A stretch of DNA of 64,000 nt from UBA8752 sp965659115 (lineage in GTDB: Bacteria > Bacteroidota > Bacteroidia > Flavobacteriales_D > Sanyastnellaceae): the NCBI GenBank assembly GCA_965659115.1, contig CBFHUP010000002.1, forward strand, positions 1 through 64,000, in the 5' to 3' direction. A program made the position numbers and the translations under genes. A model generated the notes under the pieces. It was not told the origin of the DNA, searched no databases, and saw nothing but the letters and a program-made list of their open reading frames with translations. The stretch's first letter is position 1. Each line of letters opens with the position of its first letter. Positions 1-8,925 of this stretch are shown piece after piece.

Positions 1-1
1 C

Positions 2-1075
2 ATCCAGAACATTGACCTCGATGCACTGCTCGGGGAAATGGAACGCCGCCGGAAAGCGACCTTGGAAGCTTTGAAGAAGGAGGGCGCCATTGGAAGGAAT
101 GGCCGGCTGCCACTGTCATCAGTGCCGCAGCGCCTTGTGCTGATTGGATCCAAGGGTACGGCCGGCTTCACAGACTTTTTGGCCCACCTCGACAAGAATG
201 CATGGGGCTATCGCATGGACATCGGCATCATTGACACTTCGGTCCAAGGACTTCAGGCCACTTCAGGATTGGTCAGCGCCTTGCACCAGGCAGGGAGGGT
301 CGCTTTGAAGTCCAACCTGGATGCTGTTGTGGTGCTCAGGGGAGGAGGGGCCAAGCTTGACCTCGACGCCTTTAATGACCTGACGTTGTGCAGGACGGTG
401 GCGGCAATGGAAATTCCTGTGATTGTGGGCGTGGGGCACGAAACCGACCAGACTTTGATGGATGTGGTCGCACACACCGCGTGCAAAACACCCACGGCGG
501 TGGCTGACTTTATCATCAACCGCATGACGGAGTTCGAGGGGGCGGTGGGCCGAGAAGGACGGGCCATTGCTGCGGAATCCCGTGCCCAACTTTCGGAGAA
601 CAGAGGCTGGTTGGGTCAGTATTCGACCTTGATCAAGGAGCGCCCTCTTGCCCAAGTTCGGGGGGAGCGGGGCCAGCTTTATTCGGGTGCGAATGCCGTT
701 GTGCACAGAACCAGAACTGTGTTGTCACAGCAGATAGCCTTGGTGGGACAATTCAAATCACTGATGTCTTCTGTAGCTGCTGATGTTCCGGCAGCCCATA
801 AACAGACTTTGGAAGAAGTGCAAGAGCGCATGCGCTTGGAAGTGGCCCGACAGCTCAAGCAGCAGGAAGAACGCGTAGGGAGCATTCAGGATACGCTGGC
901 CCTGCTGGGCCCGGAGCCTACCCTCAGACGGGGGTTTTCCATTACCCGGAAAGAGGGCAAGGCTGTGCGACGGGCCGACGAACTGGTGGCCGGAGATGTG
1001 ATTGAAACCCGCTTGGCCCAAGGCACCATCAAGTCGAGAGTAGAATCGACCTCACCAAAACAAACCGATACTTGA
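2..1075 (+). CDS. xseA: Exodeoxyribonuclease VII large subunit, 5' end outside window
   Basis: Catalytic large subunit of exonuclease VII, which degrades single-stranded DNA to oligonucleotides in repair. The reading frame is open from base 2, and the first methionine at 38 falls in the middle of the family's conserved region, so the N-terminal OB-fold part lies before the window. Seen here: the region around 'RLVLIGSKGTAGFTDFL', the 'VVLRGGGAKLDLDAFND' stretch and 'GVGHETDQTLMD', which match the XseA catalytic domain, followed by a long helical region and the 'LRRGFSITR' C-terminal motif. The stop at 1073-1075 is one base before the xseB start, which fits the usual xseA-xseB operon. Confidence 0.95.
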   Translation: MQNIDLDALLGEMERRRKATLEALKKEGAIGRNGRLPLSSVPQRLVLIGSKGTAGFTDFLAHLDKNAWGYRMDIGIIDTSVQGLQATSGLVSALHQAGRVALKSNLDAVVVLRGGGAKLDLDAFNDLTLCRTVAAMEIPVIVGVGHETDQTLMDVVAHTACKTPTAVADFIINRMTEFEGAVGREGRAIAAESRAQLSENRGWLGQYSTLIKERPLAQVRGERGQLYSGANAVVHRTRTVLSQQIALVGQFKSLMSSVAADVPAAHKQTLEEVQERMRLEVARQLKQQEERVGSIQDTLALLGPEPTLRRGFSITRKEGKAVRRADELVAGDVIETRLAQGTIKSRVESTSPKQTDT

Positions 1076-1076
1076 C

Positions 1077-1289
1077 ATGAGCAAGAACGAAACCCCAGTG
1101 GGCTATGATGCCGCGTTTGGCGAATTAAAGACCATTCTAGAGGCCCTTCAGCAGGATGAGATTGGAGTGGATGAATTGGCCGAGAAAGTGAAGCGTGCGG
1201 CAGAATTGATCGCTTTTTGTGGAGACCGATTGCGCAAGGCAGAAGGGGAGGTGCAAAAAGTACTCAATGAATTGGGTGAGGGGGATTGA
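1077..1289 (+). CDS. xseB: Exodeoxyribonuclease VII small subunit
   Basis: Small helical subunit that binds the helical part of XseA to form exonuclease VII. At 70 residues it has the usual family length. The sequence shows the typical 'YDAAFGELKTILEALQQDEIGVDELAEKVKRAAELI' pattern of two amphipathic helices (only part quoted from memory of the family as E-L-x-x-I-v-x-x-L-E). It starts one base after the xseA stop and is certainly co-transcribed and probably translationally coupled. No terminator-like hairpin of clear quality follows. Confidence 0.9.
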   Translation: MSKNETPVGYDAAFGELKTILEALQQDEIGVDELAEKVKRAAELIAFCGDRLRKAEGEVQKVLNELGEGD

Positions 1290-1393
1290 GGCCGCTTAAA
1301 AGCCCTTGATGACCTCCAATTACAAATCTGTGCTTTAGTCTGTGGGAGGAAGAAACCTGAGCAATGGTTGGTGGTTATTATATTCAAGAAGCC

Positions 1394-3574
1394 ATGATCC
1401 GTTTCACTGATGTTTTCCTTTTCGTTTGCACGCTGTGCTGTGCACTGTCTGCCTCAGCGCAGGGCGACCATGCAGGCTCTACGTTTTATGGAACGCCTGC
1501 AGAAGCCAGGGTGAGCGCGGTCGACGAAACCGTGGCCAGGCAATGGAATGAAGCCCTGTTGGGGGCCATCCGAGGTGACTTTGCGCGCCCCACGGTTCAC
1601 GCCAGAAACCTCTTTCACTCTTCCGTAGCGATGTACGATGCCTTTGCCATCTATCATGGAGAAGACAACCCCGTTTTCTTGGGGAACACTTGGAGGGGTT
1701 ACGAATGTCCTTTGGATACTGCTGTCTTGGACATGCCAGCGGACAGTGCATTGCGCTATGCTGCCATTGATGAGGCGATGAGCTTTGCAGTGTATCGGTT
1801 GTTGACCCACCGCTTTTCAAACAGTCCAGGCAGCGCCGCTGCTTTGGCTTCGTTTGATGACCTCATGTTGGAGTTGGGGTACGACGCATCTTTTCAATCC
1901 CAAGATGTGGCCGAAGGTCCAGCAGCTTTGGGAAATTATTTGGGGGAGCAATTGATCCAGTTCGGCTTGCAAGATGGATCTAACGAGCAGCAGGATTATG
2001 CCAATCAGAATTACGTAGCCCTTAATCCGGACTTGGAGTTGGCAGGATCTGGAAACCCAGATTTAATTGATCCCAATGCATGGCAGCCTCTGGCAATCCC
2101 AGTTTTTGTGGACCAATCGGGCAACGTACTCAGTGAGACTCCTGACTTTCAGGGCGCTGAGTGGGGCTCAGTAGCGTCGTTTGCTTTAGAGGATTCAAGC
2201 CGCACGTTGGTAGAGCGGGATGGTGTGGATTGGCCGCTGTACTTGGATTGTGGCACCCCGCCTTTGTTTGGAGAGGGTGAAGCCATTGGCGATATCGCGG
2301 ATCCTTATGCTTGGGGGTTTTCGCTTGTGGCTTTGTGGAGCGCCCACTTGCACCCGTCAGATGGCGTCATGTTGGACATAGGTCCCAATAACCTGGGAAA
2401 CTTGAATTCTACCGGGCCTGGAAGTTTCTCGGATATGGACACGTTCTACAACTGGACGGAAGGGGGGGACTTTAGTGAAGGTCACGAGGTGAACCCTGTA
2501 ACGGGGGAAGCTTATGCCCCCAATCTCGTGCCGCGCGGAGACTATTCGCGGGTCTTGGCGGAGTTCTGGGCCGATGGTCCAGACAGCGAAACGCCACCGG
2601 GTCACTGGTTTGTGTTGTTGAATGGTGTGATGCAGCACCCTGACTTTACCTCTCAATGGTTGGGAGAAGGGGCGTCTTTGGATGCCCTTCAATACACCGT
2701 GCGTGCTTACTTGACATTGGGCGGTGCCATGCACGATGCGGCCATTGCCGCATGGTCGCACAAGGGTTTGTATGATTACATCCGTCCGGTGTCCGCCATC
2801 CGATACATGGCTTCTTTAGGGCAGCGCAGCGATTCTACACTCGCCTCCTATCATCCTGGCGGAATGCCATTGTTGGCAGGCCGCATAGAGTTGATCGAAG
2901 CTGGGGACCCTCTGGCCTCAGGCGGCAATGAAGGGAAAATCAAAGTCTGGGCCTGGCAAGGGCCGGATGAGATCATATCGCCAATATGGGACGAAGCTGA
3001 GGTTGGATGGATTTTGGCCGAAGAATGGTGGCCTTACCAAAGGCCAAGCTTTGTAACTCCACCTTTTGCAGGTTATGTGAGCGGCCACAGTACTTTTTCG
3101 AGGGCGGCGGCAGAAGTGCTGACTGCGATTACAGGCAATCCGTTTTTTCCGGGAGGAATGGGAGAGTACGAGGTGTTGCAGAACCAATTTTTGGTTTTTG
3201 AAGACGGCCCAAGCCAATCCTTCAACTTGCAGTGGGCCACCTACAGAGACGCCGCTGATCAATGCAGCCTTTCACGAATTTGGGGAGGAATTCACCCGCC
3301 TGCAGATGATTTTCCCGGAAGACAACTGGGGGTTGAAATCGCAGAGTTTGCCCTGAACAGGGTGAATCAGTTTTTCGCGCCCCCGCCCGAAGTGGATTTG
3401 TGTCCATTGGATTTGGACGGAGACGGCGTGGTCGGTGCGACCGATCTGCTTGAAGCATTGGCTGACTTTGGAAGCTATGGAACGGACCTCACAGGTGATG
3501 TGAATGGGGATGAAGTGGTCGGTGTCAACGACATCTTGGAGTTGTTGGCCAGCTACGGTGAGTCCTGTCTTTGA
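1394..3574 (+). CDS. Secreted vanadium-dependent haloperoxidase with C-terminal dockerin-like repeats
   Basis: Predicted secreted enzyme of the PAP2/vanadium haloperoxidase superfamily, which uses H2O2 to oxidise halides (or acts as a phosphatase). I chose the methionine at 1394 because it opens a signal peptide (MIRFTDVFLFVCTLCCALSASAQ). The vanadate-binding signature is complete: K457-x6-R-P, SGH at 563-565 and S-R-x5-H (R628, H634). The last ~55 residues hold two EF-hand/dockerin type I-like units (DLDGDGVVGATDLLEAL and DVNGDEVVGVNDILELL) ending in '..ESCL', and no T9SS tail is visible. The enzyme class is clear from the motifs; the halide used and the role of the tail are unknown. Confidence 0.85.
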   Translation: MIRFTDVFLFVCTLCCALSASAQGDHAGSTFYGTPAEARVSAVDETVARQWNEALLGAIRGDFARPTVHARNLFHSSVAMYDAFAIYHGEDNPVFLGNTWRGYECPLDTAVLDMPADSALRYAAIDEAMSFAVYRLLTHRFSNSPGSAAALASFDDLMLELGYDASFQSQDVAEGPAALGNYLGEQLIQFGLQDGSNEQQDYANQNYVALNPDLELAGSGNPDLIDPNAWQPLAIPVFVDQSGNVLSETPDFQGAEWGSVASFALEDSSRTLVERDGVDWPLYLDCGTPPLFGEGEAIGDIADPYAWGFSLVALWSAHLHPSDGVMLDIGPNNLGNLNSTGPGSFSDMDTFYNWTEGGDFSEGHEVNPVTGEAYAPNLVPRGDYSRVLAEFWADGPDSETPPGHWFVLLNGVMQHPDFTSQWLGEGASLDALQYTVRAYLTLGGAMHDAAIAAWSHKGLYDYIRPVSAIRYMASLGQRSDSTLASYHPGGMPLLAGRIELIEAGDPLASGGNEGKIKVWAWQGPDEIISPIWDEAEVGWILAEEWWPYQRPSFVTPPFAGYVSGHSTFSRAAAEVLTAITGNPFFPGGMGEYEVLQNQFLVFEDGPSQSFNLQWATYRDAADQCSLSRIWGGIHPPADDFPGRQLGVEIAEFALNRVNQFFAPPPEVDLCPLDLDGDGVVGATDLLEALADFGSYGTDLTGDVNGDEVVGVNDILELLASYGESCL

Positions 3575-3614
3575 AAGGCTGGGTAACAAAGTCTTATTTG
3601 CCCTAATTTTCGGC

Positions 3615-6600
3615 ATGCGCTTATCGAATCTATTGGGCTCCTTTTGTCACGGCCTCAAGGCTTTGGCTTTGATGACGGTCGTTGCTATTACCGGGCTTCA
3701 TGCCCAGGAAGATTGCGGTTTTCTGACGGGCCCAGAAGGACTGGAAGCCGGTTGTCAGGATTCCTGTGTCTGGGTGGTGCCGGACTTTGAAAGGTCGGCG
3801 GAGACGACAGGCTATGATGTGGATCCCATCGCCTACGAGCCGCCCCTTGCCCTAGGAACTGGCTTGGTTCAGAATGTGACAGGAACGGGATATACCGCCA
3901 ACATTGGCCTCCCGTTTGGCTTTAGTTTTTTCGATACCGATTTCTTCAGTCTGAAAGTCAGCCGCAAAGGATTTTTGACGTTCAATACCAACTTGACCGG
4001 GACGTTTAATTACCCCAATCAGGATTTGGGTTCGGCAAGCTTGCCTGCCAATTCTATTATGGCTCCTTACGGATACATTAGCAACAACGATGGTGAAATT
4101 CGGACGCAAACACAGGGCGAGTTCCCTTGTCGGCGATTCATCATCAGTTGGGAAAACCTGCCTCAAACGGGCTGTGGAGATAACCTATTGTTGACCCAAG
4201 TGGTGCTTTATGAGACCTCCAACAAAGTCGAGATGTACATCGGTCAGTTTGAGTCTTGCCTTGGGATCACAGCCTTGGTGGGCATTCAGGGGGGAAGCGG
4301 TGAAGGTGGTTTTGGTCCTGACGCATACAATACCGGCGAATTTGCCATCGAAGACTTGGCATTTTCGTACACACCGAATGGGGCCACACAAACCCAATTG
4401 GTGTACCTCGTGGACGATGAAGTCATTGGCCAGGGCGACAGCATTTCGGTGTGCATTGATGCCAATACAGAGTTGGTCATTGGGGCCAATTTCCCGGAAA
4501 TCTTGCCTCCACCACCTACACCTGGAAGTTGCGATGCGATTCCGGATGAAGCCTGCGATACGACCATGGCTTACGACTTCACCCTGAATGCGAATCAAAC
4601 AGGCAGTTTCAACTTTCCTTTCGACGGTGAGTTGCTCGGGTTCGCGGCAACAAACAACTGGTCCCCTTCAGGCGGCAGCTGGCCTGGTGACATGTCCATG
4701 TCCATATGTGACCCCTCGGGGTCGTGCGGGGTCATTGAAGGCTTCAGCTTTGACCTTCCTGGGGTATTGATTGGCGATTGGCCCGGAAACTGGAACACGA
4801 CCTTGGGGGGTTTTTACGAGGCTTGTTTCGCAGTGCCCAACAACCTTTTGGAAGGCGATGGGAACTGGACGCTCACGGTTCAAAATGCCTGGGGAGGATC
4901 TTTTGCGAATGTGAGTTTTGAAGGGTCGGTGACCTTGTTTTACCTCTGTAACCTCGAGCCAGAGGAGCCTGACACTTCTCAGTTCATGGCTGCTGATACC
5001 ATTATGGTTCAGTTTGCATTTGAATCTCAGAATGCCAGTTTTTCGATTTTAGACTTGGATGGCAATCCGCTTGATGTATTGTGCAGCGGCGACGAGGAAG
5101 TGTCGTTGGAGGCCAATACATCCGGGGGCACTTGGTCTGCCAGTTGTCTCGGTTGCTTAGATTCAGATGGGGCCATAGACCCCAGTCAGGCCTCTCCAGG
5201 AATGTTGGAAGTGAGCTACACTCTGGATGGTGATTGTGGCGAAGTGACTGAGGTAGAAGAGTTGCAGGTGGGCTTGACTCCGAATGTCAATACAGGCAGC
5301 GTTGGGGCGCTGTGTCCCTTTGCCGACCCTGTGCAGTTGGTAGGAACTCCTGCTGGCGGTGAATGGCTCGCAGATTGCGGCGACTGTTTGTCAGAAGACG
5401 GGGTGTTTGACCCTGGTACGGGGGCAGGCTCATACTCGGCGACCTACACGTTTGGAACGTTGTGTACAGCCTCTGGTGAAGTGTCCGTGAATGTGGGCGA
5501 GTCCATTTCGGTCGACCTCGAAGACCTGAACTATTGCGAGTCCATTGGGGCGGTGCAATTGGATGGAGATGGTTTGGCTGGAATTTGGTCGGCAGATTGT
5601 GGAAGTTGCATCCAAAATACGGGGACATTTACCCCTCCTGGTCCTGGGACATATGAAGTCAACTTTTTGCCAGGAGCGGGCTGTGGTGTAGAGAGCGCTG
5701 CGACCGTTACAGTAGATGAGAGTGTGAACATCGGGTCTGCCAATTTGCCAGATGCCCTGTGCGAAGATGGAGGTCCTGTTGGCCTGGAGGCCGATGTCCC
5801 TGGAGGGACTTGGACGGCTTCAGGGGCGGGCTTGAACGGAGCATCTTTTAATCCGGGAGCAGCGCCTCTGGGCGTCAATGTGTTGACCTATGAGGTGGAA
5901 AACGGATCGTGTACGAATTCGGCCACCTTTTCTACCGAAGTATTGCCCATTTTGAGCGTCACGCTGCAGGACGAGGATCCTTTCTGTGTGAACAGCTCTG
6001 GAGGGGGCATCAATGCGGATGTTGACTTAACGGCCGAAGCTGTGTGGTCGGACGTCCCGAATTTGGTTTGGTCATCGGATTGTGGAGGATGCCTGAGCAA
6101 CAATGGCGTGTTTGACCCAGGCAATGCTGGGGTCGGCACGCATGATATTTCCATCGGTTACAATGACCCGCTTGGGTGCAGTGTTGGTGCGACGATTGAA
6201 GTCTTGGTTGCACCTGCAGTGGATGCTTCTATTGATGAAATCCCAGACCTCTGTGAGTCTGCTGGGACACAGATTTTTTCTGCTGCTGATGGAGGCGGCA
6301 CTTGGACCGCTTCCTGCGCTTCTTGTCTCTCTCCAGCGGGCAGCTTTGACCCGGGAATTGGTGCGGGTGACTATACCGTGACCTATACGATTACGGATGT
6401 TTGCTCAGATGTGGATGCTGTCCAAATCACAGTGGTGCCCCAGCGAGACGCCGCCATTTTGGTCGATGTGCCAAATGATGAACTGTGCATTGGGGTCGAA
6501 GAGTGGCAATTGGGCTCGATCTGGGCTGGTGGAGTTTGGAGTGCAGAAGGGGCTTCTGGCAATGATTGTATCGATGCCGTATCCGGCATGCTGGACTTAG

Positions 6601-6941
6601 AGGCAGCGGGTGTGGGGACGGTTACTGTCACGCACGTTTTGGAAGGCCTGTGCGGCGATACGGATACCCATGTGTTGGATATCTTGTCTTGTAGCGTAGA
6701 GTTGGTCAACATTTTCACTCCGAACGGGGACGGAAAGAATGACCGGTTGATTTTCAAGTACATCGAGCTTTATCCTGAAAACACCCTTACGGTGTACAAC
6801 AGGAATGGAGCTGTGGTTTATGAAGCCGCGGGTTACAGCAACGACTGGGATGGAGACGGGGCTGCAGACGGCACCCATTACTTCGTGCTTCAACTTCCCG
6901 AAGGGGTAGAGCACGCGGGTCAATTGATGATTCAGCGCTAA
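3615..6941 (+). CDS. Large T9SS type B (CHU_C) surface protein with repeated Ig-like segments
   Basis: Predicted cell-surface or secreted adhesin-like protein. The methionine at 3615 starts a signal peptide ending '..ITGLHAQ'; longer in-frame starts overlap the upstream gene and lack that shape. The N-terminal third is a beta-rich domain (Nidogen-like appearance around 'GFSFFDTDFF'), then a proprotein-convertase-P-like stretch near 4600-4930, then at least six repeats of about 75-90 residues with the pattern GGTWSASCxxCLxxxGxFDPG. The C-terminus (VNIFTPNGDGKNDRL... to end) is a gliding-motility-associated CHU_C domain, the T9SS type B sorting signal. A promoter-like 'TAATTTTCG' ends three bases before the start. 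The ligand is unknown. Confidence 0.8.
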   Translation: MRLSNLLGSFCHGLKALALMTVVAITGLHAQEDCGFLTGPEGLEAGCQDSCVWVVPDFERSAETTGYDVDPIAYEPPLALGTGLVQNVTGTGYTANIGLPFGFSFFDTDFFSLKVSRKGFLTFNTNLTGTFNYPNQDLGSASLPANSIMAPYGYISNNDGEIRTQTQGEFPCRRFIISWENLPQTGCGDNLLLTQVVLYETSNKVEMYIGQFESCLGITALVGIQGGSGEGGFGPDAYNTGEFAIEDLAFSYTPNGATQTQLVYLVDDEVIGQGDSISVCIDANTELVIGANFPEILPPPPTPGSCDAIPDEACDTTMAYDFTLNANQTGSFNFPFDGELLGFAATNNWSPSGGSWPGDMSMSICDPSGSCGVIEGFSFDLPGVLIGDWPGNWNTTLGGFYEACFAVPNNLLEGDGNWTLTVQNAWGGSFANVSFEGSVTLFYLCNLEPEEPDTSQFMAADTIMVQFAFESQNASFSILDLDGNPLDVLCSGDEEVSLEANTSGGTWSASCLGCLDSDGAIDPSQASPGMLEVSYTLDGDCGEVTEVEELQVGLTPNVNTGSVGALCPFADPVQLVGTPAGGEWLADCGDCLSEDGVFDPGTGAGSYSATYTFGTLCTASGEVSVNVGESISVDLEDLNYCESIGAVQLDGDGLAGIWSADCGSCIQNTGTFTPPGPGTYEVNFLPGAGCGVESAATVTVDESVNIGSANLPDALCEDGGPVGLEADVPGGTWTASGAGLNGASFNPGAAPLGVNVLTYEVENGSCTNSATFSTEVLPILSVTLQDEDPFCVNSSGGGINADVDLTAEAVWSDVPNLVWSSDCGGCLSNNGVFDPGNAGVGTHDISIGYNDPLGCSVGATIEVLVAPAVDASIDEIPDLCESAGTQIFSAADGGGTWTASCASCLSPAGSFDPGIGAGDYTVTYTITDVCSDVDAVQITVVPQRDAAILVDVPNDELCIGVEEWQLGSIWAGGVWSAEGASGNDCIDAVSGMLDLEAAGVGTVTVTHVLEGLCGDTDTHVLDILSCSVELVNIFTPNGDGKNDRLIFKYIELYPENTLTVYNRNGAVVYEAAGYSNDWDGDGAADGTHYFVLQLPEGVEHAGQLMIQR

Positions 6942-6945
6942 GTTT

Positions 6946-7470
6946 TTACCTCTGCTCTTTGCGCATGTACTCCGTTTCGAAAGCACTGCGCCGCAGAGAC
7001 GACCGAAGGTGCCACAGGGCTTCTTCCTGAAACTGCATGAGGTCTGAAATGCAGCGTGCGGTCACTTCATCGCCTGCATGTTGGGCGGTGGTCAGCAACT
7101 CCCTTTCAAGCCTTAGCAAATGAGAAAAGGACTCCCTGACCATGCGCATGCAAGCACGGTCATGGAAGGCCCCTTCGTGAGCGCCTAGATTGGACATTTG
7201 CAGCAAGGCCTCCATGGAGGTAGGGGGGTGACCCTCAAGGCACCTGACCCTGCGACCCAGCTCATCTACTGCTGATTGCGCATGGTCGATGTGTTCCGGA
7301 AGAATGTCCCTCAGCAGGTTGTATTGTTCTCCCCAACCGTTCCACAGTGCTCCACGAAGGTTGAAGCGGAAGACCTCGAAATCGGAAAGCAAAACATTGA
7401 GCAAAGGCACCAATTGATCTGCCCATGTTTTGTCGAGTTGGGAGGAAAGTGTACTGGGAGCGCTGGTCAT
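6946..7470 (-). CDS. Dps/ferritin-like protein with degenerate ferroxidase site
   Basis: A Dps-family four-helix protein. It aligns without gaps by eye to Bacteroidota Dps over the first two helices (LLNVLLSDFEVFRFNLRG against LLNELLADYQVYYQNLRG, recalled). Dps normally forms a 12-subunit shell that oxidises iron and protects DNA. Four of the five ferroxidase ligands are replaced: the His of 'HW' is Leu, the His of 'LH' is Arg, the acidic residue four later is Pro and the final Glu is Arg; only the Asp of 'VDE' remains. The start at 7470 (MTSAPSTLSSQLDK) leaves a tail of typical length; starts at 7485 and 7554 are possible. It converges on the upstream T9SS gene with four bases between stops. 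Two direct repeats lie upstream. Confidence 0.7.
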   Translation of the reverse strand: MTSAPSTLSSQLDKTWADQLVPLLNVLLSDFEVFRFNLRGALWNGWGEQYNLLRDILPEHIDHAQSAVDELGRRVRCLEGHPPTSMEALLQMSNLGAHEGAFHDRACMRMVRESFSHLLRLERELLTTAQHAGDEVTARCISDLMQFQEEALWHLRSSLRRSAFETEYMRKEQR

Positions 7471-7540
7471 GTGTAAAGCGGGCATAAAGTGATGAATCGG
7501 AGAAGCCCTATGAAATTGAGAATGATGTGCGCAGTATCTA

Positions 7541-7575
7541 ATGATGTTTGTCAATGAATTTTATGATGTCTGTCA
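7541..7575. promoter_or_regulatory. Pair of 13-bp direct repeats upstream of the Dps-like gene
   Basis: ATGATGTTTGTCA (7541-7553) and ATGATGTCTGTCA (7563-7575) differ at one base and are spaced 22 bp start to start, about two helical turns. They lie between the divergent Dps-like gene and the CxxCH protein gene, so they could be an operator for either. No regulator is identifiable from the sequence. Confidence 0.4.
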
Positions 7576-7647
7576 TCACCCTGCAACCAATTCGCTTTCT
7601 TTTGATGTTCTTATCCCACACCGACAACTTTTAACGCACCCAAAATC

Positions 7648-8451
7648 ATGAACAACAAGCATACCCTATTTGCCGCGGTCCTTACCATTGGTGCTTTTGC
7701 CCTGATGTCGAACTCCAGCGGTGTAGCCCACCAACAGAACAAAGACCGCACGGGGGCTCCGGGAAGTGACAATACTTGCCAGCAGTGTCATGCTGGAGGG
7801 AGTTTTGCACCTGCCGTGGATGCGTTTTTGGTTGTGGAAGGGGACATCGCCCTTTCAAATTCTTACATGCCGGGTGCCACGCATACCCTTGTTGTGAGCG
7901 TGAATGCGACAGGGAGCCCACAAGGCTATGGTGTGCATGGAACCGCCATCCTTGATGACGGATCCAATGCGGGGACATTCAATGACCAAGATGGAAGCGA
8001 TTGCATTTGGCTGGATGAGGTCGATGGTCGGCACATTTTTGAGCAGAACGACCTTTGCTCCAGTGGCACTTTTGAAATCGAATGGGTTGCACCTGCAGCG
8101 GGCAGTGGGCCGGTCAGTGTATATGTGGCGTCGATTGCGGCCAATGGAAATGGAACTTCAGCAGGCGACTCTTTTGGCGGAGGTCAATTTGACTTTGAAG
8201 AGATGGTGACCAGTGTCGGAGACCTGTCGGTCGAACCATTTGGTGTGCGTCCCGGTTTGAATGGAGCACTTACCGTGACCAGTCAAGAATCCCAATCTAT
8301 TTCGGTTCTGACCTTAGACGGTCGGATTTTGTTTGACGGGCCCCTCGGTGCAGGAACACATACCATGACCGTCTCCCACGCTGGACTGGCCATTGTCCAT
8401 GCCGTATCTGCCTCTGGATCGACCCATACCCAAAAAGTTTGGTTGCATTGA
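7648..8451 (+). CDS. Secreted choice-of-anchor V domain protein with CxxCH motif and T9SS type A-like tail
   Basis: Predicted extracellular protein of 267 residues. It has an N-terminal signal peptide, then 'RTGAPGSDNTCQQCHAGG', the hallmark of the choice-of-anchor V/Reeler-like domain; the CQQCH could bind a c-type haem. A beta-sandwich-like body follows, and the last ~70 residues (ISVLTLDGRILF... to KVWLH) resemble a T9SS type A sorting domain. The start at 7648 gives a clean signal peptide (MNNKHTLFAAVLTIGAFALMS). The next gene's signal peptide overlaps its stop codon. Biological role is not known; haem binding is inference. Confidence 0.75.
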   Translation: MNNKHTLFAAVLTIGAFALMSNSSGVAHQQNKDRTGAPGSDNTCQQCHAGGSFAPAVDAFLVVEGDIALSNSYMPGATHTLVVSVNATGSPQGYGVHGTAILDDGSNAGTFNDQDGSDCIWLDEVDGRHIFEQNDLCSSGTFEIEWVAPAAGSGPVSVYVASIAANGNGTSAGDSFGGGQFDFEEMVTSVGDLSVEPFGVRPGLNGALTVTSQESQSISVLTLDGRILFDGPLGAGTHTMTVSHAGLAIVHAVSASGSTHTQKVWLH

Positions 8452-8925
8452 GCCGCCTTCGCTTTTGGTCATTTGCGGTCTTGTTGTCCTTAGTTTTTTG
8501 GGTGCACTCATAGGACGCAGCCACCAGATACATTGGAAGGGGGGGAGAAGGATTTGATTGTGGGGGTCGTACAGGATTTCTTCCAGGCCTTAGAGGCGAG
8601 GGAAGATGTTCGGCTCAACCGTGTTCTGCACGAAGAAGCCCAACTCACACGAATCGATGCGCGGGGAGACACACTGACGGTGTCGGCTTTGGAAGGTGCT
8701 GACTGGATTTCGTCGGTGAGCGAGCCGGGGCCGCCATTGATTGAGCGCATGAGGGATCCACAGGTCCACTTCTCTGAAAACCTCGCTCAAGTCTGGGCTT
8801 ACTATACCTTTTACATTGGAGAGGAATTGAGCCACTGTGGTTATGATGCCTTCCAACTGATCAAAACCGACCCAGAAGGTTGGCGCATACTTGGAGTAAC
8901 CTATACCATAGAACCATGTCTTTAA
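8448..8925 (+). CDS. NTF2-like lipoprotein, reading frame broken by a one-base insertion in a T6 run
   Basis: The body (from about 8533, VVQDFFQALEAREDVRLNRV onward, ending GWRILGVTYTIEPCL) looks like a small NTF2/SnoaL-like domain of unknown function. In its own frame there is a stop at 8491, and no ATG. One base out of phase, a perfect lipoprotein signal peptide starts at TTG 8448 (LSRLRFWSFAVLLSLVF) and runs into a stop at 8511. Removing one T from the run at 8494-8499 joins the two as '..LLSLVFGCTHRTQPPD', giving an ideal lipobox. So the gene is either frameshifted, phase variable, or the run is miscalled. It overlaps the stop of the previous gene and the start of the next one, as in an operon. 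Confidence 0.6.
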
